Positions 18,798-28,750 of a stretch of DNA of 64,000 bases are shown one piece after another; position 1 is the first letter of the stretch; every line of letters starts with the position of its first letter. The translations under genes and the position numbers were made by a program. The notes below the pieces were generated by a model, which did not search any database, was not told where the DNA came from, and saw only the letters and a program-made list of their open reading frames with translations. Origin of the DNA: Arthrobacter alpinus (lineage in GTDB: Bacteria; Actinomycetota; Actinomycetes; Actinomycetales; Micrococcaceae); NCBI RefSeq assembly GCF_001445575.1, contig NZ_CP013200.1, forward strand, positions 4,030,001-4,094,000, written 5' to 3'.

Positions 18798-20594
18798 ATG
18801 GACATGGCAAACTGGTCCGAATCTTCAGAGGATTCCAACCTTTCCGGACCGTCAGACTCAGGATTCAATCTCGAGGAACCAATCGAGAGTAACTCGGCCG
18901 CGAGCTTCGAAGCAGCAAAGGAATCCCCAACAGCCACCCCTCACCCAAAGCCCAGCGGTGCTCAACCCGCAAGATGCTCTGAACCATTCAGCGGCACTGA
19001 ACCCTTCAGTGGCCAAGACGCAGCCGCCTCACCTCTGGAAGAGTGCTGGGCCAACCTTAAAGCCAGCAGGCTAGGTGCAGGTTCGGAGTGGATTCTCCGA
19101 AATGTCTTGCGATTTGCCGAACCGCTAATCCTGCCACGGCCAATCACGGTCCCCGTTTACGGTGGGACCAAGCGTGTTCAGCGGCTTCTGCCAACCCTCA
19201 CGGCTGAGGAACAAGAAAATTACGTAGCGTGGACGCCGCAGCTTGGCGCAGCAGCCTTGGCTGAATTGGACCCTGAAGATCTCAATGATGAAGACGTGCT
19301 CAATTATATTCAGGCCTCGGAACGTCAGGCGTCCTGGGCCATGGCCCGGCAGGCGAAAGCTATCCACGTATTCGCCACACGACGCCCGCCGGTACTCGGC
19401 GAGGATCCGCCAGTGAAGCACCCGGACCGGTCGCGCTATGCCACGGCTGAGATCATGGCCATGTTTGGCATTGGCACTGGGGCAGCAGAACATCTGATCA
19501 CCGACGCCGAGCTTCTGGTCCAACATTTACCTGACACCTTTGCCCAGTTCAGTGATGGTTCCTTGGACCAGCGCCGAGTCCGGGCGGTAATTCGTGGATG
19601 CGAGAACACGCCGCCGCAAAGCCTGCACGAAATCGAAAACAAGTTCCTCAATTCCGCAATGAGTTGCAATCCGAATGCGCTCACCAGGAAAGTTCGTGGC
19701 ATTGCAGAACGGCACAATCCCGAACCCATTGAGCAACGCCACCGGAGGGCCCGGACCAACCGAGACGTCTGGATCACTCCCCTGCCAGATGGCATGGCGT
19801 GTTTGGGAGCCCGCCTTCCAGCCACGGAAGCCACCCTGCTTTTCAATTCACTGGAGGACTGGGCCAAGGCAGCCAAGACCAATGGAGAAGACAGCCACGG
19901 GACCACGCCTACGGGGCGGCCGTCACGCTCGCTTGCAGAGTACCGCGCAGATGTCCTGGTGGATTTGCTCCACCAGGTGCTACTGCACTCTCCTTCGGGT
20001 TCCGAGGCCAACGAATCAGCTGCAGCACCCCCTCTTCCCGGGCAGCCATGGGGGCCATATTTCAAGAAACGCATCCCAGCGGTTCTGAACATCACGGTTT
20101 CTGCCGACAGGCTCTTGGGAGTATCGAACGATCCAGCCACACTGGACGGTTACGGGCTCATTCCCCTCGACGACGCCAAGGAATTGGCTGCCACAGCAAA
20201 ATTCTGGCGAAGATTCCTCACTGACCCGGATTCGGGGCGCATTGTGAGCGTTGGCAGAAAAACCCGAAAACCTCCAAAGGCCATGGCCCGGGAAGCGCGT
20301 TTTCGGGACCCGGTTTGCACCGGAATTGGCTGTGACCGCCCCGCCAGATCTTGCGAACTGGACCACACCACTCCTTACAACAGATTTGTTTACTCTAGCG
20401 ATGGCGCAGTCCGGCCATTAGGCGAGACCAGCCTCGAGAACTTACGTCCCCGGTGCCCGTACTGCCATCATGTCAAGGACGATCCCCACACCGGGTGGAT
20501 CGTGGAAAATGTCAGCCCTGGCGTCATTAGGACCGTGACACCCACCGGCCGTGTCTATCTTCAGACACAAGGCGGCATGGCGCCACCGTTCTAA
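18798..20594 (+). CDS. DUF222 and HNH endonuclease domain protein
   Basis: 598 residues. The middle and second third are DUF222 (helical, with SNDPATLDGYG...) and the C-terminus is an HNH nuclease: SCELDHTTPYNRF, then LRPRCPYCHHVKDD with the CxxC zinc pair. This is the actinobacterial REP13E12-like family, often multicopy and of unclear role. The first ~130 residues are Ser/Pro/Glu-rich and probably disordered. Upstream 60 bases are markedly A/T-rich (around ATTCTAAGTTTACTAGTATA), unlike surrounding DNA, consistent with acquired DNA. Repeats lie on both sides of it. Confidence 0.85.
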   Translation: MDMANWSESSEDSNLSGPSDSGFNLEEPIESNSAASFEAAKESPTATPHPKPSGAQPARCSEPFSGTEPFSGQDAAASPLEECWANLKASRLGAGSEWILRNVLRFAEPLILPRPITVPVYGGTKRVQRLLPTLTAEEQENYVAWTPQLGAAALAELDPEDLNDEDVLNYIQASERQASWAMARQAKAIHVFATRRPPVLGEDPPVKHPDRSRYATAEIMAMFGIGTGAAEHLITDAELLVQHLPDTFAQFSDGSLDQRRVRAVIRGCENTPPQSLHEIENKFLNSAMSCNPNALTRKVRGIAERHNPEPIEQRHRRARTNRDVWITPLPDGMACLGARLPATEATLLFNSLEDWAKAAKTNGEDSHGTTPTGRPSRSLAEYRADVLVDLLHQVLLHSPSGSEANESAAAPPLPGQPWGPYFKKRIPAVLNITVSADRLLGVSNDPATLDGYGLIPLDDAKELAATAKFWRRFLTDPDSGRIVSVGRKTRKPPKAMAREARFRDPVCTGIGCDRPARSCELDHTTPYNRFVYSSDGAVRPLGETSLENLRPRCPYCHHVKDDPHTGWIVENVSPGVIRTVTPTGRVYLQTQGGMAPPF

Positions 20595-20672
20595 ACGCAA
20601 GGGTTCTGGCGCCGCCGTTCTAAACGCAAGGGTTCTGGCGCCGCCGTTCTGAACACAAGGGTTCTGAGTGCC
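20580..20672. repeat. 29-bp tandem repeat beginning at the DUF222-HNH stop codon
   Basis: Three copies of a 29-bp unit (CCGTTCTAAACGCAAGGGTT plus CTGGCGCCG) start at 20586, 20615 and 20644. The first copy overlaps the last codons (APPF) and TAA stop of the gene, so the unit contains a stop codon and the gene end. Further variant motifs of the same type, GTTCTGAACACAAGG and related, follow to about 20730. Confidence 0.85.
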
Positions 20673-20718
20673 ATAGCTGCGAGCACTACAGTTCTGAACA
20701 CAAGGAATCAGAACGCAA

Positions 20719-20746
20719 GGGATCAGAACCCAAGCGTTCTGATCCC
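20719..20746. terminator. Hairpin between convergent DUF222-HNH and RNase HI genes
   Basis: Perfect 11-bp stem GGGATCAGAAC / GTTCTGATCCC with a 6-base loop (CCAAGC), about 10 bases before the minus-strand RNase HI stop. Likely bidirectional terminator built from the GTTCTGA repeat motif. Confidence 0.6.
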
Positions 20747-20754
20747 TGTTCGTT

Positions 20755-21822
20755 CTATGCTTCGAGAGTTCCCTGGTGAAAGCGCAAGCGCCACTGCTTG
20801 CCATCGAGACTCCACAGTGAGCTCCGCAAAACTGAGCGCCCCTCTGAACTGCTCCGGTAGCGCAGCAACGCGGTCGAGGTATCAAGCTGAGTGAGCGCCA
20901 TGACCTCCATGTCGATGGCAGCTGATTGTGCCTCGCTCAGCATCTGCATGGTTTCGGTCCTAGTCCACACTCGACCGCTGCTACCTATCTCTTCGAAATC
21001 GGGGTGCAACAATTCTGCAACCCGGAACGGATCGGAGCGGACCTGCGGATCCAGTAGCTCTCTCTCCTGTTCGATGACTGCTTCAATGCCCGTTGCTGGG
21101 CCTGGGGCAAAAGAAGGATCCGGCTCATCATCCAGAACGGAGAACAGATCAGGCTGGTCCTGATCCCCAAAGAGTGCTGGTTCACCAAATGCTGCGGGCA
21201 CTAAGTCACGGACCGGTGCAGGCGCGCTCTGAAGCGAAGTGGAGGTCCCGGCGTCGTATTTCTGAGAAGCGGCAGAGGACATGGTGCCATTGGCGGTCTG
21301 TGAGCCGCTGGCGGTCTGGGCAGAGTCTGAGGTTTGGGCAGAGTCTGAGGCCTGGGCACCAGGGAATCCGGGACCCGCGTTCGGCGCGCGCTTGGCTTGG
21401 TAGGCGGTGGCGGCGTCCCGAGCACGGTCGTCAGCGGCTTCATTGAGATCGTGACCAGCGTGGCCCTTGACCCATTCAAAGGTGTATTTGCGGCCCACGA
21501 GCGCCGCGTCTATCTCCTTGAGTAGTTCAAGGTTCAGTACGGGCTTGCCGTCTGACTTGCGCCAGCCTTTGCGCTTCCAGCCCGGCATCCACTTGGTGAC
21601 GCTGTTGATGACGTACTGGCTGTCGCACAAGATGTGCAGGGGTTCTTCCGGCACATGGGCCGTGGACTTGAACAGATCCAGGACGGCCATGAGCTCGCCC
21701 ATATTGTTGGTGCCGTGCGGCCAGCCCCCGGCGCGCCAGCAGTTGTCATCCACATACCAGGCCCAGCCGGCAGGACCAGGGTTTCCAAGAGCCGAACCAT
21801 CGGCTGCAGCAATAATTGTCAT
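20755..21822 (-). CDS. rnhA: Ribonuclease HI fused to an NTF2-like (DUF4440) domain
   Basis: Residues 1-140 are RNase HI with active-site D8 (AADGSALGNPGPAG), E43 (NMGELMAV), D67 (LCDSQYV) and the His/Asp of VKGHAGHDLNEAADDRARD, cutting RNA in RNA-DNA hybrids. A linker of about 90 residues contains SDSAQTSDSAQ repeats. The C-terminal ~115 residues (LLHPDFEEIGSSGRVWTR, LLRYRSS) fit a DUF4440/NTF2-like domain, which is not part of canonical RNase HI. ATG at 21822. The region upstream holds a large inverted repeat. Confidence 0.88.
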   Translation of the reverse strand: MTIIAAADGSALGNPGPAGWAWYVDDNCWRAGGWPHGTNNMGELMAVLDLFKSTAHVPEEPLHILCDSQYVINSVTKWMPGWKRKGWRKSDGKPVLNLELLKEIDAALVGRKYTFEWVKGHAGHDLNEAADDRARDAATAYQAKRAPNAGPGFPGAQASDSAQTSDSAQTASGSQTANGTMSSAASQKYDAGTSTSLQSAPAPVRDLVPAAFGEPALFGDQDQPDLFSVLDDEPDPSFAPGPATGIEAVIEQERELLDPQVRSDPFRVAELLHPDFEEIGSSGRVWTRTETMQMLSEAQSAAIDMEVMALTQLDTSTALLRYRSSSEGRSVLRSSLWSLDGKQWRLRFHQGTLEA

Positions 21823-21892
21823 AAGTTACATACTTTCAGACTGCACTGACACTTAAATGCCAAGTGGGTGCCATCTCTGACCCCACCATGGG

Positions 21893-22041
21893 CAAGCAAA
21901 AGGCGCCATTGCCTGTAGCGGGGATGGCGTAAGTCCGCTCCCAACACTCGCAAGCTCGTGTTGGGCCCCTCGCGTCCTTACTTAGGACGCGAGGGGTTCG
22001 CGAAATCTTACTGCCCGCGGGGCAATGGCGCCTTTTGCTTG
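21893..22041. repeat. Nested inverted-repeat element between groEL and RNase HI genes
   Basis: Outer arms are perfect 21-bp complements (CAAGCAAAAGGCGCCATTGC... at 21893-21913 and 22021-22041). Inside are GCGGG/CCCGC (21918/22014) and GTAAG/CTTAC pairs, and two hairpins: CCCAACAC/GTGTTGGG (21940-21947/21958-21965) and CCCCTCGCGTCCT/AGGACGCGAGGGG (21966-21978/21984-21996). The whole folds as a branched stem with two loops. It starts 19 bases after the groEL stop, so it may terminate that transcript, or be a MITE-like or structured RNA element. Confidence 0.8.
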
Positions 22042-22059
22042 AAGACTAGGGCGTGGGGG

Positions 22060-23736
<1,677 letters not shown>

Positions 23737-23848
23737 TCAACTGGCGCCCGCGACGGACGGATTAGCCGCTACTGATCTAGTTACACCAGCGGCGAACCCT
23801 CGCCAAGTGAGGAAAGTTCAATACTCTGGCAGCAAAACCGGCTAATAA

Positions 23849-23875
23849 TTAGCAGTCACCACATCAGAGTGCTAA
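23849..23875 (-). promoter_or_regulatory. CIRCE element, groEL-proximal
   Basis: TTAGCAGTC-N9-GAGTGCTAA (17 of 18 consensus bases), the HrcA heat-shock operator, 160 bases before the groEL start. Confidence 0.9.
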
Positions 23876-23883
23876 CTCAATAA

Positions 23884-23910
23884 TTAGCACTCGACACCAC
23901 AGAGTGCAAG
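23884..23910 (-). promoter_or_regulatory. CIRCE element with overlapping promoter, groEL-distal
   Basis: TTAGCACTC-N9-GAGTGCAAG (left arm perfect, right arm 7 of 9). Read on the minus strand it contains TTGCAC, 17 bases, then TAATTA, a plausible -35/-10 pair, so HrcA binding would block the promoter. Together with the neighbouring CIRCE it forms two near-identical modules 35 bp apart. Confidence 0.82.
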
Positions 23911-24062
23911 CGCAGGCGTCACTATGAGCTTGCGGCGAACGCGGGAGCTGCTAGCCCCGTCCGGGACGGGCAGCGCCATGTCCACCGGGAAACTCCTAGC
24001 TTTCCCCGTGCATAACCAGCAGGAAACCCCGTGGCTGAGCAACTCAGCGAACCAGCAGGAGA
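23911..24062. other. Intergenic region between groEL promoter and LytR_C gene
   Basis: No gene seen. A short hairpin CCCGTCC/GGACGGG around 23967-23981 may end transcription of the LytR_C gene. Confidence 0.4.
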
Positions 24063-24671
24063 TTACGCGCCCGGACCCAATACAACGGCCAGGGGCACGC
24101 CCAGCTCAGGCGTCTCCAGCAAGGCCGGGATACCCAACAAGGCACTGAGCGCCTCAGCGTTACCCTTCTGCGCAACGTCGCTGTAGAAAATTACAGAGGT
24201 GGCCTGGGGCTGTCCGGCCCAGTTCGCGGACTGCGAAACCATCCACCCATCAGCCTGAACCCGCCCTGCATAACTTGCGGCCAGACCCGACACTCCTGCG
24301 GCATTGAAGATGGCAACAGGAACGGTCTTGTCCACCACGGCGGTGGGCGTTGGGGTGGGTGTCGGGGTGGGCGTCGGCGTCGGAGTTTCCGCCGGAGCGG
24401 TGGAGGGGGCAGCGCTGGGAGTGGCCGGGGCCGCTGTCGCACTCGGTGCCGCCGTGGAACTCTGGGCCACCACGGCTGCGGGAGGAGTGGTGGTGTTGAA
24501 CATCTTCGGCATGATGAAGAAGGCCAGCAGGCCCACGCACAGTGCCACGACGCCAACAACCATCAAAGGCATCAATGAGCGCCGCTGGGGATCCAAGGAA
24601 GAACGGTGGACGCCGTGACGCGCCGAGTGCTCCTCGATGGCGTCGAATTCATCCCGCGGGTAATTACTCAT
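24063..24671 (-). CDS. LytR C-terminal domain membrane protein
   Basis: 202 residues: basic cytoplasmic N-terminus, one transmembrane segment (LMPLMVVGVVALCVGLLAFFIM), a Ser/Ala/Pro linker with eight TP repeats, and a C-terminal LytR_C domain (VPVAIFNAAGVSGLAASYAG, ATSVIFYSD, SALLGIPA). Domains of this type sit outside the membrane in cell-wall-associated proteins; the partner is unknown. It lies between groEL and a DUF3263 gene on the same strand. Confidence 0.82.
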   Translation of the reverse strand: MSNYPRDEFDAIEEHSARHGVHRSSLDPQRRSLMPLMVVGVVALCVGLLAFFIMPKMFNTTTPPAAVVAQSSTAAPSATAAPATPSAAPSTAPAETPTPTPTPTPTPTPTAVVDKTVPVAIFNAAGVSGLAASYAGRVQADGWMVSQSANWAGQPQATSVIFYSDVAQKGNAEALSALLGIPALLETPELGVPLAVVLGPGA

Positions 24672-24714
24672 TGTGCAGTGTCATCCTTGTGGGTTCGGTG
24701 GCGAAGGCGTGCGT

Positions 24715-25032
24715 TTAGTTCCCGAGCCGCCGTGCGGAACGGGCCTGTTGCCGCGACGTACGTAGTCTACGTAGGCGTTTGACCAACATAGGGTCATACG
24801 CCAGCGCGGCTTCCGAGTCGATCAACGCATTCAGAACTTGGTAATAGTGGGTCGCTGAGAGCTCAAACATATCGCGGATGGCTTGTTCCTTGGCGCCGGC
24901 GTACTTCCACCATTGGCGCTCGAGGTCCAGCATTTGCTGCTCACGCGTGCTGAGGCCCGCCGGGATTGCCGGGTCTTTTGGTGCTGCGACAGGGTCCACA
25001 GGGCTGTTCTCCGCTTGGACTGCTTCGGCCAC
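24715..25032 (-). CDS. DUF3263 family protein
   Basis: The core (LDLERQWWKYAGAKEQAIRD, LSATHYYQVLNALIDSEAAL, PMLVKRLRRLRTSR) is the actinobacterial DUF3263 signature, a small helical, probably nucleic-acid-binding protein. The frame is open to 25152, but GTG 25032 is preceded by GGAGGG at 6-7 bases and gives the usual length of about 105 residues. It is 43 bases upstream of the LytR_C gene on the same strand and divergent to ung. Confidence 0.83.
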   Translation of the reverse strand: MAEAVQAENSPVDPVAAPKDPAIPAGLSTREQQMLDLERQWWKYAGAKEQAIRDMFELSATHYYQVLNALIDSEAALAYDPMLVKRLRRLRTSRQQARSARRLGN

Positions 25033-25193
25033 AATAGCCCTCCGTTCCGCTCGCTCACCCGGGCCGCAATCGCCAGCCCGCACTGTCAATGATAAGGGGT
25101 GAATCACACCCCTGTCATTTGGGGTTCTGCGGACGAGCAGTGGAGAAGACACGCATCACACTTTAGTTGTGGAGGAATCAGCCGGTACTCGCC

Positions 25194-25967
25194 ATGGCTC
25201 ACAATGGAACTATGGACAGCGAACCCAGCCTTTTCGACATGCCAGCCCCTGCACCTTGGGATGGCACTCAATTGCAGGCTTTGGCCGCCTTGAAATCCGA
25301 TCCGCTCTCACAGATGGCGCCGGATTGGGCCGCGGCTCTGGCCCCGCAGGAAACTGCGTTGCGTGCGCTGGGCGCCATGCTTCAAGACGAGTACGACGCC
25401 GGAACTCGCTTCCTGCCCCACCCCACCCAGGTGCTGCGTGCCTTGAGCGCACCGCTGACGGAGGTTAAGGTCCTGATTGTGGGCCAAGACCCCTACCCCA
25501 CCCCCGGACATTCAGTGGGCCTGGCGTTTTCCGTGGACAGAGCTACATACCCGCTCCCCCGCAGTTTGAACAATATTTTCAAGGAGCTCGCCACTGATCT
25601 CGGCATCCCTGCGTCGGCCCACGGCGACCTTAGCGCCTGGTCCCGGCAGGGCGTCCTCCTTCTGAACCGGGTGCTCACGGTGGCGCCAGGGGCGGCCGGC
25701 TCTCACCGCCGTCGTGGGTGGGAAGAGGTCACCGAAGCAGTCATTCGCACCCTCGCCGCCAGGAAGAAACCGCTGGTGAGCGTGTTGTGGGGCAAAGACG
25801 CCCAAAACCTGGCACCGCTGTTGGAGGGGACGGCGGTCATTGAATCGGCGCACCCTAGCCCTTTGTCGGCATCACGCGGGTTCTTTGGCTCCAGGCCCTT
25901 TAGCCGCGTCAACGATCAGCTGGTAGCGCAAGGAGGCGCCGCGATCGACTGGGCACTGCCGCAATGA
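25194..25967 (+). CDS. ung: Uracil-DNA glycosylase
   Basis: Family 1 UNG. Catalytic motif [17 protein letters not shown] has Asp in the water-activating position; [18 protein letters not shown] is the Leu-intercalation loop. The Pro after GQDPY, in place of His, is usual for actinobacterial Ung. It removes uracil from DNA to start base-excision repair. The frame begins at TTG 25167; I place the start at ATG 25194, but ATG 25212 is equally possible, since the nearest ribosome site (GGAGGA, 25171) is too far from both. Confidence 0.9.
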   Translation: MAHNGTMDSEPSLFDMPAPAPWDGTQLQALAALKSDPLSQMAPDWAAALAPQETALRALGAMLQDEYDAGTRFLPHPTQVLRALSAPLTEVKVLIVGQDPYPTPGHSVGLAFSVDRATYPLPRSLNNIFKELATDLGIPASAHGDLSAWSRQGVLLLNRVLTVAPGAAGSHRRRGWEEVTEAVIRTLAARKKPLVSVLWGKDAQNLAPLLEGTAVIESAHPSPLSASRGFFGSRPFSRVNDQLVAQGGAAIDWALPQ

Positions 25968-25977
25968 CCTAGACTCA

Positions 25978-25991
25978 TTAGGACAACCTAA
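25978..25991. promoter_or_regulatory. Partial iron box upstream of the siderophore-interacting protein gene
   Basis: TTAGGACAACCTAA matches 12 of 14 bases of the inner half of the DtxR box (consensus TTAGGCTAACCTAA); the outer 5 bases do not match. It lies 58 bases before the GTG start, a reasonable IdeR-repressed promoter position. Needs binding evidence. Confidence 0.45.
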
Positions 25992-26048
25992 CGTGGCGTA
26001 ATTATTGCGCCCACCACGCGGGCCCCGCCCGGCACATAGGAGCTCATC

Positions 26049-26903
26049 GTGACGACAACTAATTCCGCTGCCCCCCGCCCTGCTGGCCGAGGCGGGAAAC
26101 CCCGTGTCCAGCACACCCTGCAGGTGCTACGCAAGGAAACCCTCAGCCCGCACATGGTGCGGATCGTGGCTGGCGGCCCCGGGTTGGCCAATTTTGCACC
26201 CAAAGATGCCACAGACATGTACGTGAAAATCCAGTTCCTGCATCCCGGCATTGAGTACACGGAGCCGGTGGACGTGGAGGCGCTGCGTGAGACGCTGCCG
26301 CGTGAGTTCTGGCCCGTGACGCGCACCTATACCGTCCGTTGGGTGGACCTGGCCGCGCAGGAGTTGGCCATCGACTTTGTCTTGCACGGCGATTCCGGCT
26401 TGGCCGGTCCGTGGGCAGCCGCAGTTGTCCCCGGCGACAGCATTATTTTCACCGGCCCGGGCGGCGCCTACACGCCCAACCCCGACGCCGATTGGTACCT
26501 TTTTGCCGGCGACGAAGCCGCGCTGCCGGCCATCGCTGCGGCCATCGAGTCGCTGCCCGCCACAGCAACCGGTCACGCCTACATTGAGGTCGATTCGGCC
26601 GCTGACATTCAACCCGTCGCCAAGCCCGACGGCGTTGAACTCACCTGGGTGTTCCGCGAAGGGGCGACCCCGGCCGAGTCCACGGTCCTGCTGGACGCTG
26701 TAGCCAATGGCCCGTGGCCCGAAGGCACTGTTGACGCTTTTGTTCATGGAGAGCGCGAATACATAAAGGCATTGCGCGATCTCCTCTTCAAGCAGCGCGG
26801 TCTGGAACGCTCACAAGTTTCCCTCTCGGGATACTGGGCCTACGGCCGAACCGAAGACAACTTCCAAGCCGAAAAGCGCGAGCCCATCGGCAAGATTCTC
26901 TAA
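26049..26903 (+). CDS. Siderophore-interacting protein (FAD-dependent ferric-siderophore reductase)
   Basis: 284 residues with the SIP FAD motif RTYTVRW, GPWAAAV in the middle, and the C-terminal signature SGYWAYGRTEDNF. Such cytoplasmic reductases free iron from imported ferri-siderophores. GTG start at 26049 with AGGAG. It sits just downstream of ung with a partial iron box between them; no siderophore transporter is adjacent. Confidence 0.9.
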   Translation: MTTTNSAAPRPAGRGGKPRVQHTLQVLRKETLSPHMVRIVAGGPGLANFAPKDATDMYVKIQFLHPGIEYTEPVDVEALRETLPREFWPVTRTYTVRWVDLAAQELAIDFVLHGDSGLAGPWAAAVVPGDSIIFTGPGGAYTPNPDADWYLFAGDEAALPAIAAAIESLPATATGHAYIEVDSAADIQPVAKPDGVELTWVFREGATPAESTVLLDAVANGPWPEGTVDAFVHGEREYIKALRDLLFKQRGLERSQVSLSGYWAYGRTEDNFQAEKREPIGKIL

Positions 26904-27050
26904 CTGGAAATAACAGCTGGGCTCGGCGGCACAGGCGAGAATCCCTCGCGAGCAGTAAGATCTTCCCGCTCGTACCTCGCGTGCAAAATCCATCCTCGCT
27001 CCGGGACGCCCGCCTGTGTCGCTGGGCCTCCCCGCTGGCTGCCAGCTATC

Positions 27051-27198
27051 GGCGGCGGTTGCGTCGGCGGACTGTGCCGCTGACGCACTGACTTGCCGCT
27101 GACTTGCCGTTACCGGCGGCGGTTGCGCCGGCGGACTGTGCCGCTGACGCACTGACTTGCCGCTGACTTGCCGTTACCGGCGGCGGTTACGGCGGCGG
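27051..27198. repeat. 64-bp tandem repeat extending the 3' end of the threonine-exporter gene
   Basis: Two full copies of a 64-bp unit (start GGCGGCGGTTGCG, ends TTGCCGTTACC) at 27051 and 27115, and a 20-bp third copy at 27179-27198. The third lies inside the gene; TTACCGGCGGCGGTT, including the TAA stop on the minus strand, is copied at 27110 and 27174. So the gene end, with its stop codon, was duplicated downstream. Confidence 0.85.
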
Positions 27199-28658
27199 TC
27201 CTTCTGGCCGTTGCTGCGAGTGAAGGGCCGTGCGGCGTTATCGCCCAGGACCACGCCCGCTGCTACGGCCAGAATGACGATCAGGGCATTAAAGATGCCC
27301 ACGGCTCCGGATACAGAATCCTCGGGGGTCAGCGTCATGACGAACATGGCGCGGAAGATGGAGAGCCCCACGAGCAAGAAGATGATCGAGGGGACGGCCA
27401 CCACCAGTTGCGGGGCACCCAGCCGCAGCGAGATGATGCGGGCCAGCATGCCAATCACCACGGCAGCGACCGCTGGCGCAAACCGTCCGCCCAAGCCTAA
27501 GTACATACAGAAGTAGTAAACCACGTAGCCGATCAAGGCCACGGCCACCGTAGGCAGCACCAAGCGAACGGCAGTTTGCTCGGCAATACAAATAGCCACC
27601 GTGGCCACCGCGACCAAGACCAGCACCCACAATAGGGGCAGCGAGCCTGTGATGGTCTCGGCCACATTGAGCCGCTCAGCCCCAAAAACTGCTCCGGTGA
27701 CAAGGGCCACCGAAATACCCGCCACAATAGCGCCGAAGCTCAAGAAGGCTGAGAGGAACCGGCCGGCGGCTGTCACGGGGAAGCCATTAATAGCATCCTG
27801 AACAGCCGAGACCAGCCTTCCCGAGGGCAGCATCAGCAAGATGCCACCGGCCACCACCACGGATGGACTCAAGGGCAGATGCACCATGAAGCACAGCAGG
27901 GCAACGATGGTGACAATGAACGAACTAATGGCCGTCACAAAGAAATCAGGAACCCGCCATTTACCCAAGACCCGGGCCGTTTGCCCCGCAGCAAGGATGG
28001 TGACGAAGGCTACGAGCGCGCCGAAGACCGTGCCACCAATGACGCCCACCACGGCAGCAGCAAAAACAGCTTCCGCTACCGAAACCATCCACCGCGGGAA
28101 CGGCTTGGGCTTTTTGATGATGATGTCCAGGCGCCGGTAGGCCTCATCGCGACTAACACCACCACTGGCAATGTCGGTGACGAGTTCGTGCACTTCCACC
28201 AGGCCGGCATAGTTGTTGGTCCAGGACCTGACCACACGCAAGAGCGTGATGGGCACGGCATCTCGCGGAGCATAGTTGATGATGACTGACTGGTTGGTGA
28301 TGTCGACTTCAATGTGGCGCAAGCCCAGTGCTGCCGTGACGGCGATGATGCTGGTCTCAACCTCGAGGGCACCAGCCCCGTAGCGGAACATGGTTTCGGC
28401 CAGTCGCAACGCGAAGTCAATAGTCTTCCGTGCTGACTCTTCGGCCTTGCCCACCTGAATGGTGAAGTTGGCGTAAGGACTGCCAGCCAGCCGGTCAACA
28501 ATTCTCATGGGCGCTGTGGGCGGGGCCTCCCCCTGCACCAGCTTGCGGAGCATGCGTTTAGCTGTGGCGTTGGCCCGAGCCTGGGCCGGGGTCAGAACTT
28601 CTTTTACATCTTTTTTTGGCGCGTCCCCCGACGCTGGATTCCAGCGATCAACTCCCAC
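27174..28658 (-). CDS. ThrE-family threonine/serine exporter
   Basis: 494 residues. N-terminal ~180 residues are the soluble ThrE domain (IEVDITNQSVIINYAPRDA) and the rest has about ten hydrophobic helices (for example ISSFIVTIVALLCFMVHL, LLWVLVLVAVATVAIC). It exports threonine and serine by proton motive force in Corynebacterium; the name is a family assignment. The tail GQKDRRRNRRR is extremely basic. GTG start at 28658 with AAGGTG. The 3' end is entangled with a tandem repeat. It is divergent from the FemAB gene neighbour only by direction of the preceding region. Confidence 0.85.
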   Translation of the reverse strand: MGVDRWNPASGDAPKKDVKEVLTPAQARANATAKRMLRKLVQGEAPPTAPMRIVDRLAGSPYANFTIQVGKAEESARKTIDFALRLAETMFRYGAGALEVETSIIAVTAALGLRHIEVDITNQSVIINYAPRDAVPITLLRVVRSWTNNYAGLVEVHELVTDIASGGVSRDEAYRRLDIIIKKPKPFPRWMVSVAEAVFAAAVVGVIGGTVFGALVAFVTILAAGQTARVLGKWRVPDFFVTAISSFIVTIVALLCFMVHLPLSPSVVVAGGILLMLPSGRLVSAVQDAINGFPVTAAGRFLSAFLSFGAIVAGISVALVTGAVFGAERLNVAETITGSLPLLWVLVLVAVATVAICIAEQTAVRLVLPTVAVALIGYVVYYFCMYLGLGGRFAPAVAAVVIGMLARIISLRLGAPQLVVAVPSIIFLLVGLSIFRAMFVMTLTPEDSVSGAVGIFNALIVILAVAAGVVLGDNAARPFTRSNGQKDRRRNRRR

Positions 28659-28750
28659 AAGACACCTTCCACCGTTTTGATTTCCCGATCGGTTGCTCTA
28701 CTGCGGTGCTGCAGCCTAGCTGGCGCACCAACCGGCCCACGCCACATACT

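Noticed and set aside
20586..20746. Possible CRISPR array from the 29-bp repeats
   Set aside because: The repeats are contiguous with no spacers, contain a gene end, and no cas genes are present.
21893..22041. tRNA gene or integron attC site in the branched repeat
   Set aside because: No tRNA-like loops or CCA end, no integrase core sites and no integrase gene nearby.
24300..24400. Repeat array in the LytR_C gene
   Set aside because: It is a coding TP/Pro-Thr linker, common in cell-wall proteins.
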